32,226 nt of DNA, taken from positions 1 to 32,226 of the forward strand of contig CAZVWH010000028.1 of the NCBI GenBank assembly GCA_964631175.1. Reading direction: 5' to 3'. This DNA comes from CAZVWH01 sp964631175 (GTDB lineage: Bacteria > Planctomycetota > Phycisphaerae > Sedimentisphaerales > Anaerobacaceae). A model generated the notes under the pieces. It was given only the letters and a program-made list of their open reading frames with translations. It did not search any database and was not told the DNA's origin. Of the stretch, positions 16,406-23,481 are shown piece after piece; the stretch's first letter is position 1; every line of letters starts with the position of its first letter. The translations under genes and the position numbers were made by a program.

Positions 16406-17788
16406 ATGAAAAAGATTTTTTATTTTCTCCTCATCAACATATTAATCGCATTTAATATTCAAGCACAGGAGGTCACAAAGTCGGATGCAAATAGTCTGCC
16501 TCCGCCGGTGCAGCTAACCGCTCAGCAGGATCACAAGAGGATGATGGAGCTCCTGCAAATAACATCGCTGAGGCCGGGGAGAAATGGCATGAATCCTAAG
16601 GCGTCAAATTACGCCAATTACGACGAGTCCAAGGCCAATCCCTATCCGGACCTGCCTGACCCGCTGGTATTGAAGAACGGGCAGAAGGTCACGACAGCAG
16701 AAATGTGGTGGAATCAGCGGCGACCGGAAATCGTGGAGGACTTCGACAGGGAAATCTACGGCCGAGTCCCCAGGGACACACCTAAAGTGAATTGGGAAGT
16801 CACCAGAACGATTCGTGAGACGAACGGCGATGTGCCGGTCATCACGAAACAGCTCGTGGGCCACGCTGGCAATCCTTCGTACCGGCATATTACCGTTGAT
16901 ATCATGTTGACGCTGACCACCCCGGCCAATGCAACCGGTCCGGTGCCGGTCATAATGGAATTCGGTTTTGGCGACCGCTTTGGTAGAACCAGACGTGGCG
17001 GCGGGCCCAGTTGGCAACAACAAGTTCTCGCCAAGGGCTGGGGCTATGCCATCATCATCCCCAACAGCATTCAGGCCGACAACGGCGCAGGTCTGACGCG
17101 AGGTATCATCGGTTTGTGCAATATGGGTCAGCCTCGCAGACCGGATGATTGGGGTGCGTTGCGGGCCTGGGCCTGGGGCGCCAGCCGCGCTCTGGATTAT
17201 TTCCAGACCGACAAATCCGTGGACGCTAAGCAAGTCGGCCTTGAGGGTCACTCACGCTATGGCAAGGCAACGATTGTCGCAATGGCGTATGACCGGCGTT
17301 TTGCTATAGCTTTTGTTAGCTCCTCCGGCGAAGGCGGCGCTAAGCTTCATCGCCGCAATTGGGGTGAGATAGTGGAAAACGTCGCCGGGACGGGCGAGTA
17401 CCACTGGATGGCCGGTAACTTTATCAAGTATGCCGGCCCATTGAACTGGAACGATTTACCCGTTGATTCTCACGAACTGGTCGCTTTATGCGCCCCACGT
17501 CCTGTGTTCATCAGCGCCGGCGCAACCAATGGAGATGGATGGGTGGACGCCAAAGGCATGTTCCTGGCAGCGGCCGGCGCCGGGCCTGTGTACAAGCTCC
17601 TGGGAAAGAAAGACATGGGGACCACCAAGTTCCCACCGATAGGAACTCCACTGATAGACGGTGAAGTGGCCTTCCGACAGCATAGCGGCGGGCACACTCC
17701 CGGCCCGAACTGGCCAACGTTCCTTACGCTCGCCCAAAGGTATCTAAAAGCGCCGGCAGTCAAACCAGCCGATGCGGCTAAAAAATAG
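16406..17788 (+). CDS. CE15 4-O-methyl-glucuronoyl methylesterase
   Basis: A 460-residue secreted alpha/beta hydrolase with a signal peptide (MKKIFYFLLINILIAFNIQAQ). The CE15 signature appears as VGLEGHSRYGKATIVAMAYD with nucleophile S283 (G-x-S-R-x-G-K). E309 in SSGEGGAKLHRRNWGE and H430 in HSGGHTPGPNWP are the likely triad partners. The usual Cys before the Ser is His here, as in many bacterial members. ATG 16406 has AGAAGG six bases upstream and follows the esterase stop by 22 bases. CE15 enzymes cut ester links between lignin alcohols and methyl-glucuronate on xylan, so the locus appears aimed at lignified glucuronoxylan. Confidence 0.9.
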   Translation: MKKIFYFLLINILIAFNIQAQEVTKSDANSLPPPVQLTAQQDHKRMMELLQITSLRPGRNGMNPKASNYANYDESKANPYPDLPDPLVLKNGQKVTTAEMWWNQRRPEIVEDFDREIYGRVPRDTPKVNWEVTRTIRETNGDVPVITKQLVGHAGNPSYRHITVDIMLTLTTPANATGPVPVIMEFGFGDRFGRTRRGGGPSWQQQVLAKGWGYAIIIPNSIQADNGAGLTRGIIGLCNMGQPRRPDDWGALRAWAWGASRALDYFQTDKSVDAKQVGLEGHSRYGKATIVAMAYDRRFAIAFVSSSGEGGAKLHRRNWGEIVENVAGTGEYHWMAGNFIKYAGPLNWNDLPVDSHELVALCAPRPVFISAGATNGDGWVDAKGMFLAAAGAGPVYKLLGKKDMGTTKFPPIGTPLIDGEVAFRQHSGGHTPGPNWPTFLTLAQRYLKAPAVKPADAAKK

Positions 17789-17803
17789 TCGCCTTCAAGG
17801 AAA

Positions 17804-17860
17804 CCCCGTTAGAAACCCTTCGTCCTTCTAACGGGACTCACACGGAGTATTCTAACGGGG
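17804..17860. repeat. Three-copy CCCCGTTAGAA hairpin with two alternative pairings
   Basis: CCCCGTTAGAA (17804-17814) can pair with TTCTAACGGG (17826-17835) or with the identical but longer TTCTAACGGGG (17850-17860). The two hairpins exclude each other. The second copy ends 22 bases before the start of the flavin reductase gene, so either form could affect readthrough or translation. It may also simply be a repeat insertion. Confidence 0.75.
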
Positions 17861-17882
17861 TAAATTAGAATTGGAAAGTACA

Positions 17883-18455
17883 ATGAATATCTTAGGCATC
17901 TCGGCAAGCCCTCATGCGGAAGGTAATACTGCATACGTAGTTCGATATGCTCTAAATATATTAGAACAAAAGGGCTTCAGGACTAAACACATTTCCCTGT
18001 CAGGGAAAAATATTAAACCGTGTGTAGGCTGCTTTAAATGTGAGAAAACTCATTCATGCTATCAGGAAGATGATATGCCGCAAATATTAGATGCCATGAA
18101 ATGGTGTCACGGGCTACTTATAGGCTCGCCGGTTTATTTCGGCATGGTTTCGGGCCAGTTGAAAACAATGATGGATAGATGTGTAGCGATGCGTCCCAGT
18201 TATGGTGAGCCGCTGCCGATGAGCGGCAAGATCGGCGGAGCGATAGCGTGTGCGTATTCGAGAAATGGCGGCCAGGAGATTACTCTTCAAAATATCCACA
18301 CGTTCTTGCTTCAGTTGAATATGCAGGTAATAGGCGATGGTCCCAGCTATTCACATTTAGGCGCAACAATCGCAGGAGAGGCAAAAGATGATTCGTGGGG
18401 CATGGAAACAGTCAAGAACTTAGCCCTGAACATGGCCGGAATATTAAAGAATTAA
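17883..18455 (+). CDS. NADPH-dependent FMN reductase / iron-sulfur flavoprotein-like
   Basis: A 190-residue flavodoxin-fold protein. The FMN phosphate loop is ISASPHAEGNTAYVV (S-x-R/H-x-x-G-N-T pattern). CVGCFKCEKTHSC at about residues 48-60 is the Cys-rich segment of the iron-sulfur flavoprotein group, and GSPVYFGMVSGQLKTMMDR is the family FMN-binding block. ATG 17883 has TTGGAAAG seven bases upstream. It sits between CE15 and the RAYT unit on the same strand. It has no obvious role in xylan breakdown and probably handles quinone, flavin or Fe-S redox in the cytoplasm. Confidence 0.85.
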   Translation: MNILGISASPHAEGNTAYVVRYALNILEQKGFRTKHISLSGKNIKPCVGCFKCEKTHSCYQEDDMPQILDAMKWCHGLLIGSPVYFGMVSGQLKTMMDRCVAMRPSYGEPLPMSGKIGGAIACAYSRNGGQEITLQNIHTFLLQLNMQVIGDGPSYSHLGATIAGEAKDDSWGMETVKNLALNMAGILKN

Positions 18456-18456
18456 A

Positions 18457-18483
18457 CCCCAGCCGCAAGCGGCAGGGCTAAAC
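18457..18483 (+). repeat. REP hairpin copy 1 of the RAYT unit
   Basis: The stem CCC-A-GCCGC / GCGGC-A-GGG with a two-base AA loop and an A-A mismatch is followed by GCTAAAC. It begins two bases after the flavin reductase stop. Copy 2 (18525) has the same plan and the same 3' GCTAAAC. Confidence 0.8.
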
Positions 18484-18524
18484 ATGGTGACGATAATACT
18501 GAACACGAATGGCGATTAATTAAT

Positions 18525-18551
18525 CCCCTGCCGCGAGCGGCGGGGCTAAAC
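18525..18551 (+). repeat. REP hairpin copy 2 of the RAYT unit
   Basis: CCCC-T-GCCGC-GA-GCGGC-G-GGG is followed by GCTAAAC, in direct orientation to copy 1, with starts 68 bases apart. The RAYT start codon follows 26 bases after its end. Confidence 0.8.
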
Positions 18552-18577
18552 GGAATGGTTTATACTATTATTCAAAT

Positions 18578-19066
18578 ATGGCGAAGCTAATTGGATATAT
18601 GCTAACCTGGACAACTTACGGCAGTTGGTTGCAGGGTGATAAACGTGGTTTTGTAAGAGATGGAGAAATCCTTCAGGGCGATGAAACAATCCTTGAACTA
18701 TGCAGGAAACTGCAGAAAGGTCCAACAGTAAAATTCACAAAACAAGAAAAGTCAATCGTAGAAGCGGCAATACTGAACGAGGCCGAACGCATCGGTCATA
18801 AAACCGAAGCGTTGGCGGTTTGCACCAATCATATTCACTTAGCGGCAAGGCCCTGCGATAAATCAATAGAACGTATCGTAAGCATGTATAAAAGTGCCGC
18901 TACGCGTGAATTGCGATGTTACGGCCTGACAGGGAAAATATGGACAAAGGGTTTTGATAAAAGATTTTGCTTTACTCAGCAGGACCTATACAGAAAAATT
19001 ACATACATACAAAATCACAAACAATCAACAACGCTTAGCCCCGTCGCTTGCGACGAGGGAAATTAA
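18578..19066 (+). CDS. REP-associated tyrosine transposase (RAYT, Y1 family)
   Basis: A 162-residue single-strand transposase of the IS200/REP-associated group. The metal-binding HUH motif is TNHIHLAARP (H85-x-H87). The nucleophile is Y143 in KITYIQNHKQST, matching the usual Y-I-x-N end motif. The start MAKLIGYMLTWTTYGSWLQG is typical of RAYTs. It is flanked by REP hairpins: two direct copies upstream and one inverted copy downstream. The inverted copy overlaps the 3' end of the gene, so the last ten or so residues are encoded by the repeat. No good ribosome site is seen. The unit interrupts the xylan locus between the flavin reductase and GH43. RAYTs are thought to move REP sequences rather than themselves. 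Confidence 0.9.
   Translation: MAKLIGYMLTWTTYGSWLQGDKRGFVRDGEILQGDETILELCRKLQKGPTVKFTKQEKSIVEAAILNEAERIGHKTEALAVCTNHIHLAARPCDKSIERIVSMYKSAATRELRCYGLTGKIWTKGFDKRFCFTQQDLYRKITYIQNHKQSTTLSPVACDEGN
19035..19060 (-). repeat. REP hairpin copy 3, inverted, overlapping the RAYT 3' end
   Basis: Read on the minus strand it is CCCT-C-GTCGC-AA-GCGAC-G-GGGCTAA, the same structure and the same GCTAA tail as copies 1 and 2 but with a different inner base pair. It lies inside the last codons of the transposase gene, four bases before the stop. Confidence 0.75.
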
Positions 19067-19088
19067 AACGAATTGTAGAGGTCTTTTT

Positions 19089-20666
19089 ATGAGATTAATA
19101 ATTTGCAGTTACATAATTTTGTTTTTATCCGGGGGAAAACTTTGGGCTGAGAATTGGACAGCGGATTTGGGAAACGGCAAATATAAAAATCCAGCTCTGT
19201 TTGCGGATTATTCCGACCCTGACGTGATCCGCGTGAACGACGATTTTTATATGGTCGCATCCAGCTTTAATTGCATGCCCGGCGTACCTGTACTACACTC
19301 CAAAGATTTGGTGAACTGGAAAATCATCGGGCACGTTTATAAGCGATTACCATTTGAAAAATATGACAAACCCGCTCACGGACAAGGTTCATGGGCGCCA
19401 TCAATACGCTTTCACAATGGTTTATTTTATGTCTATTTTTGTACGCCTCACGAAGGACTATTTATGGCAAGTGCGAAAGACCCTGCCGGCGCATGGAAGC
19501 TGTACCATGTTGTAGATGTTGAATTGTGGGAAGATCCATGTCCTATATGGGATGACGATGGTAATGCGTATCTGGTTAGAAGTAAATTGCGAGCGGACAT
19601 TCTTTATCTGCATCGGATGAGCAAAGACGGCAAAAAAATATTGGATAACGGTACCATTATATTTCAAGATGAGAAAAAGCAGCCCACAATTGAGGGCCCG
19701 AAATTTTTGAAAAAGGACGGATATTACTACATTTTTGCACCAGCCGGAGGAGTTCCCAGAGGATGGCAAACGGTACTGCGGTCCAAAAATATTTATGGGC
19801 CATACGAAGACAAAATCGTCCTTCATCAGGCAAGCACCAATATCAACGGCCCACATCAAGGCGGAATCGTCCAATTAAAATCCGGGCAATGGTGGTTTTT
19901 ACATTTTCAGGACAGAGGCGCTTACGGACGCATTGTTCATTTACAGCCTGTAGAGTGGAAAGACGGCTGGCCCCTTATTGGCGTTGATATCAATAATGAT
20001 GGTATCGGAGAACCTGTATTGGAATGGCAAAAACCGGATGTCGGCCAATCCGTTCCAATTTCCGTTCCTCAAACAACAGACGAATTTAATACGGACAAAT
20101 TAGGTTTACAATGGCAGTGGCATGCCAATCCTCAAAAAGACTGGTTCTCTTTGAAAAAAAATCCGGGACATCTGCGATTGTATGCCGTGCAAAACCTGAC
20201 TCAAAACGGCAATTTATGGTTTGTTTCCAATTTGCTGCTTCAAAAATTTCCCGCCCCTTCCTTTACAGTTACAACCAAAATCACTTTTAAGCCTGACCAG
20301 CCTAATGAAAAAAGCGGGCTGGTAATCATGGGCAGGAAATGGGCTTTCATTGCATTGGCTAAAACTAATGATGGTTTGCAATTGGGGATGTACAACGGCA
20401 CTTATTTTCAGGGATATGACAAGACACAACTAATCGAGTCGATTGACATTCAGCAGAATGTCTGTTATTTAAAAGTTCATGTGAATAATCAGGCAATATG
20501 TACCTTTTCCTATAGCTTAGACGGCCAAAATTATCAAAACCTCGGCGATAAATTCACCGCAGCCAAGGGAACGTGGATAGGTGCTAAAGTTGGGTTATTT
20601 AATGTGAACCCCAATATCACGGACAGTAAAGGATATGCTGATTTCGATTGGTTTAAATTTGAATAG
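19089..20666 (+). CDS. GH43 beta-xylosidase/arabinofuranosidase with C-terminal beta domain
   Basis: A 525-residue secreted enzyme with a signal peptide (LIICSYIILFLSGGKLWAE). The five-bladed GH43 propeller has base D43 in YSDPDVIRVNDDFYMVASSF, pKa-modulating D149 in LWEDPCPIWDDDG and acid E202 in TIEGPKFLKKDGYYY. Residues about 330-525 form a laminin-G/DUF1349-like beta sandwich, the GH43_C2 arrangement of the GH43_12 type enzymes. ATG 19089 has AGAGG seven bases upstream. The gene starts 22 bases after the transposase stop, and GH8 follows 24 bases after its own stop. It most likely removes xylose or arabinose from xylo-oligosaccharides. Exact substrate choice is not readable. Confidence 0.9.
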   Translation: MRLIICSYIILFLSGGKLWAENWTADLGNGKYKNPALFADYSDPDVIRVNDDFYMVASSFNCMPGVPVLHSKDLVNWKIIGHVYKRLPFEKYDKPAHGQGSWAPSIRFHNGLFYVYFCTPHEGLFMASAKDPAGAWKLYHVVDVELWEDPCPIWDDDGNAYLVRSKLRADILYLHRMSKDGKKILDNGTIIFQDEKKQPTIEGPKFLKKDGYYYIFAPAGGVPRGWQTVLRSKNIYGPYEDKIVLHQASTNINGPHQGGIVQLKSGQWWFLHFQDRGAYGRIVHLQPVEWKDGWPLIGVDINNDGIGEPVLEWQKPDVGQSVPISVPQTTDEFNTDKLGLQWQWHANPQKDWFSLKKNPGHLRLYAVQNLTQNGNLWFVSNLLLQKFPAPSFTVTTKITFKPDQPNEKSGLVIMGRKWAFIALAKTNDGLQLGMYNGTYFQGYDKTQLIESIDIQQNVCYLKVHVNNQAICTFSYSLDGQNYQNLGDKFTAAKGTWIGAKVGLFNVNPNITDSKGYADFDWFKFE

Positions 20667-20690
20667 AAAACGGCTTAAAGGACAATACAA

Positions 20691-21992
20691 ATGAAAAGTT
20701 TAGACATTCTTATTCTACTGATTGTTTTAACTATTTTCATACATGCTAACAGAGCATCCTCATCAGAGCCTAATGACTCTATTCGAACTTCAAAACCAAA
20801 AGGAGCATATTATTCAGGAGTATATCAAAATCTTTTTGTTGAGTTATTGGGCAAAACGCAATCAGAGATACAAACCAAAACAGACAATGCCTGGAATCAA
20901 TTATTCTACGGGGACAATGATACGCAACGGGTGTACTACCCGGTTGAGCCTAATATGGCCTATATCAAAGACATCGGCAGCAACGACGTGCGTTCCGAGG
21001 GCATGTCATACGGCATGATGATAGCCGTGCAGTTAGATAAAAAGGACGAGTTCGATGCACTTTGGAAGTGGGCAAAAACATATATGCAGCACAAAAGTGG
21101 GCCGCGAAAAAATTACTTCCCCTGGCATCTCAAGACTGATGGCACTATCCTTGACCCTAACCCTGCCTCGGACGGCGAAGAATGGTTTGTAATGTCACTG
21201 TTGTTTGCCTCTGCAAGATGGGGCAACGGGACAGGAATTTACAACTATAAAGCTGAGGCACAAGCTCTCTTAGATACAATGCTTAATAAAGAGCCGGTTT
21301 ACGATGAAAATAACAGGAAATTGACAGGCATGTTTAATAAGAAAGAAAAGCAGATTGTTTTTGTTCCCATAGGCAGCGCTGCCGATTATACCGACCCTTC
21401 TTATCACCTGCCTCATTTCTATGAGCTTTGGGGACGTTGGGCTGATAAAGATAATCAATTCTGGTTTAGCGCCGCCTCTACAAGCCGTCAATTCTTAAAA
21501 AAGGCTGCTCATCCCAAAACGGGTTTAATACCTGATTATGCCTGGTTTGATGGAACACCTGCAGACCCCTGCAATCGAGGACATAATGCCTTCCGTTTTG
21601 ATGCCTGGCGTGTTGCAATGAATATTGCTGTTGATTATGCCTGGTTTGCCAAAGATAACTGGGCAGCAGCTCAAAGCAATAGGCTGCTTGATTTCTTCCA
21701 TGCCGAAGGGATAAATAAATACGTTAATCAATATGCTCTGGACGGGACAAAGTTATCAAACGACCGTAGTGCAGGTTTAATATCTATGAATGCAGTCGCC
21801 TGCCTTGCTTCAACAAACAAAAACAGAATTGATTTTGTTCAGGAGTTATGGAATTTGCCAATTCCGATTGGTAAGTGGCGGTATTATGACGGTATGCTTT
21901 ATATGATGGCCCTGCTACAGGTAAGCGGCAACTTTAGAATTTATGATCTAACCGGCAGTCTGGTTTCTACCAGTTCAAACGATGTACATTAA
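20691..21992 (+). CDS. GH8 reducing-end xylose-releasing exo-oligoxylanase (Rex-like)
   Basis: A 433-residue GH8 enzyme with an N-terminal hydrophobic signal segment (LDILILLIVLTIFIHANR). General acid E103 lies in SNDVRSEGMSYGMM, and general base D304 in NAFRFDAWRVAMN, spaced as in Rex enzymes. YFPWHLKTDG and SDGEEWFVMSLLFA are typical of the xylan-active GH8 group rather than chitosanases. AAAGGA lies about eight bases before ATG. It would trim xylose from the reducing end of xylo-oligomers. The signal segment suggests export or membrane attachment. The C-terminal VSGNFRIYDLTG is the normal GH8 end, not a secretion tag. Confidence 0.9.
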   Translation: MKSLDILILLIVLTIFIHANRASSSEPNDSIRTSKPKGAYYSGVYQNLFVELLGKTQSEIQTKTDNAWNQLFYGDNDTQRVYYPVEPNMAYIKDIGSNDVRSEGMSYGMMIAVQLDKKDEFDALWKWAKTYMQHKSGPRKNYFPWHLKTDGTILDPNPASDGEEWFVMSLLFASARWGNGTGIYNYKAEAQALLDTMLNKEPVYDENNRKLTGMFNKKEKQIVFVPIGSAADYTDPSYHLPHFYELWGRWADKDNQFWFSAASTSRQFLKKAAHPKTGLIPDYAWFDGTPADPCNRGHNAFRFDAWRVAMNIAVDYAWFAKDNWAAAQSNRLLDFFHAEGINKYVNQYALDGTKLSNDRSAGLISMNAVACLASTNKNRIDFVQELWNLPIPIGKWRYYDGMLYMMALLQVSGNFRIYDLTGSLVSTSSNDVH

Positions 21993-22063
21993 CCTATCAA
22001 TCTACGCCGGAATTTATCTTATATTATAGAGCATTACAAGCTCTGAATCAGATGAGGTAATAT

Positions 22064-22265
22064 ATGAATCCGGATGAAAAATGCGGAGAATGCAAATATT
22101 TTGTAGGTAAAAACGAAGGTGAAAACGCCGGTGAATGCCACAAATATGCACCCCGGCCAAGCCCTCGCCCCAAAATGCAAGTAGAAGGCAGAGACCTCTG
22201 GGCAAACCACCCAATGGCCGAAAGTCGGCATCGACTCCTGTTGCGGTGAATTTGAGAAAAAATGA
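22064..22265 (+). pseudogene. Small Cys-rich protein with a single-base frameshift
   Basis: ATG 22064 has GAGG ten bases upstream. The frame begins MNPDEKCGECKYFVGKNEGE and GECHKYAPR, a zinc-ribbon-like small protein type whose usual ending is a Cys-Cys-Gly-Glu-Phe block. In the annotated frame the end is wrong and stops at 22249. The expected ending, VGIDSCCGEFEKK followed by TGA at 22263-22265, is present in another frame starting at 22224. One extra base in the AAA at 22221-22223 explains the shift. This is either a true mutation or a sequencing or assembly error. Confidence 0.75.
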
Positions 22266-22271
22266 AAGATG

Positions 22272-22360
22272 GTAGGGTGGGGCTTTCATCCTTCGCACCC
22301 ATTAGGGGGGAGAATGGATGCCCCACCATTACCTTATTGGTGGGCTAAAGCTCACCCTAC
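22272..22360. repeat. GTAGGGTG...CACCCTAC palindromic repeat
   Basis: The outer arms are GTAGGGTG (22272-22279) and CACCCTAC (22353-22360). Inside, GTGGGGC pairs with GCCCCAC (22320-22326), and GGTGGGC...GCTCACC forms a further hairpin. It fills the gap between the small Cys-rich gene and the rplM promoter and may act as a terminator region. Confidence 0.7.
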
Positions 22361-22392
22361 GCGTTTTGTTTAATCTCACTCCTAAAAAAAGT

Positions 22393-22420
22393 TTGACAGA
22401 ACTGGAAATTTCGCTAATAT
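22393..22420 (+). promoter_or_regulatory. Sigma70-like promoter of rplM-rpsI
   Basis: TTGACA (22393-22398) and TAATAT (22415-22420) are separated by 16 bases. The start of transcription would be near 22427, giving a short leader before AAGGA and the rplM start. Confidence 0.75.
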
Positions 22421-22453
22421 TTAAATCTTTCAGTAACTAAGGAATGTTTGTCT

Positions 22454-22885
22454 ATGAAGACCTTTATGGCAAAAAAAGGCGAAACGCAGCAAAAGTGGCT
22501 GTTGGTGGATGCTGAGGGGGCCACTTTGGGCAGAATGGCTGCCAAGATTGCGCCGATACTTATGGGCAAGAATAAGCCAGAATATACGCCGCATGTTGAT
22601 ACAGGCGATCACGTTATTGTAGTCAATGCCGAGAAAGTAAGGATTACCGGCAAAAAAGCTCAGCAGAAGCAGTACGATTATTACACGCATCATCCCGGCG
22701 GACATAAATACGTTAGTTTCACCGATATGATGACAAAGAAACCGGAAAAGGTGATTGAATTGGCTGTCAGACGAATGTTACCGAAAAACAAACTCGGCAA
22801 AAAAATGCTGAAAAAATTGAAGGTTTATCGCGGGCCGGAACATAACCACCATGCTCAAAAACCGGAAAAGATAGACTTGTCCTGA
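22454..22885 (+). CDS. rplM: Ribosomal protein L13
   Basis: A 143-residue large-subunit ribosomal protein. Conserved blocks are KWLLVDAEGATLGRMA at the start, GDHVIVVNAEKVRITGKKA, YYTHHPGGHKY and LAVRRMLPKNKLGKKML, and it ends near VYRGPEHNHHAQKPEKIDLS. Start ATG 22454 fits the usual MKT beginning of L13 and the AAGGA site about ten bases upstream. It is co-transcribed with rpsI, the standard arrangement. Its last codons and stop lie inside a copy of the dispersed repeat (22876-22899). Confidence 0.97.
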   Translation: MKTFMAKKGETQQKWLLVDAEGATLGRMAAKIAPILMGKNKPEYTPHVDTGDHVIVVNAEKVRITGKKAQQKQYDYYTHHPGGHKYVSFTDMMTKKPEKVIELAVRRMLPKNKLGKKMLKKLKVYRGPEHNHHAQKPEKIDLS

Positions 22886-22899
22886 ACTTGTCGAATGGA
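22876..22899 (+). repeat. Dispersed repeat copy supplying the rplM stop codon
   Basis: CTTGTCCTGAACTTGTCGAA followed by TGGA resembles the CCTGAGC...GTCGAAGGA core seen at 2783, 28024 and 30671 (reverse). The rplM TGA (22883-22885) is the TGA of CCTGAAC. Confidence 0.55.
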
Positions 22900-22921
22900 A
22901 TTGTTTTAGGAAAAAACAATT

Positions 22922-23404
22922 ATGGCAGATAAAACGAGTAAGCCGGATATTAATAAACCGCGTCGAGGTACTGAGAGTCAGCCTAAACCAGCTCCGGGAC
23001 CGGCCAGCGAGCCGAAAGGTGGTTACTGGTGGGGAACCGGCAGAAGAAAAAGCGCTGTGGCACGAGTTAGAATAAAACCCGGCGATGGTAAATTGTTAAT
23101 AAACAAGAAAGAGCTAACCGCTTATTTCACACTTGAACAGGACCAACAGGTGGTTATTGCTCCTCTTCAAGCAATCAAGGCTGAAAAGAGTTTCGACGTA
23201 TTTGTGAATGTACGGGGCGGTGGAATCACCGGCCAATCCGGTGCCACCAGGCTGGGAATTGCCAGGGCACTAAAAAACTATAACGACAGCTTCACACAGT
23301 CATTGCGGGACGGCGGATATCTCACTCGTGACCCCAGGATGGTCGAGAGGAAAAAGCCCGGCCAAGCTGGCGCGAGAAAGAGGTTCCAGTTCTCGAAGCG
23401 ATGA
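22922..23404 (+). CDS. rpsI: Ribosomal protein S9
   Basis: A 160-residue small-subunit ribosomal protein. The S9 core begins at about residue 35 with YWWGTGRRKSAVARVRIKPG and continues through VNVRGGGITGQSGATRLGIARAL to the universal C-terminus GARKRFQFSKR. The first 35 residues are a Pro/Lys-rich, disordered extension not found in E. coli S9. It lies 36 bases after rplM and is followed by a terminator. The core identification is secure. Confidence 0.97.
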   Translation: MADKTSKPDINKPRRGTESQPKPAPGPASEPKGGYWWGTGRRKSAVARVRIKPGDGKLLINKKELTAYFTLEQDQQVVIAPLQAIKAEKSFDVFVNVRGGGITGQSGATRLGIARALKNYNDSFTQSLRDGGYLTRDPRMVERKKPGQAGARKRFQFSKR

Positions 23405-23433
23405 TTGCAGATTCACTATCGGGTGGTTACAAT

Positions 23434-23466
23434 AGCCGCTGAGAGAAAATCTTGGCGGCTTTTTTT
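23434..23466 (+). terminator. Intrinsic terminator after rpsI
   Basis: AGCCGCTGAGA and TCTTGGCGGCT form an 11-bp stem with two G-T wobbles around a five-base loop, followed by a run of seven T. The argC start lies only 16 bases downstream of the T-run, so argC needs its own promoter or readthrough. Confidence 0.9.
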
Positions 23467-23481
23467 GTTAAGGGACCTTGT

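Noticed and set aside
21925..21989. The C-terminal FRIYDLTGSLV of the GH8 protein resembles a type IX secretion tail.
   Set aside because: The preceding VSGNF is the normal GH8 ending, and no full sorting domain follows the catalytic domain.
874..22025. A shared 13-base word TTTATCTTATATT upstream of both small genes (874-886 and 22013-22025).
   Set aside because: AT-rich words of this length recur by chance several times in a window of this size, and the flanks do not match.
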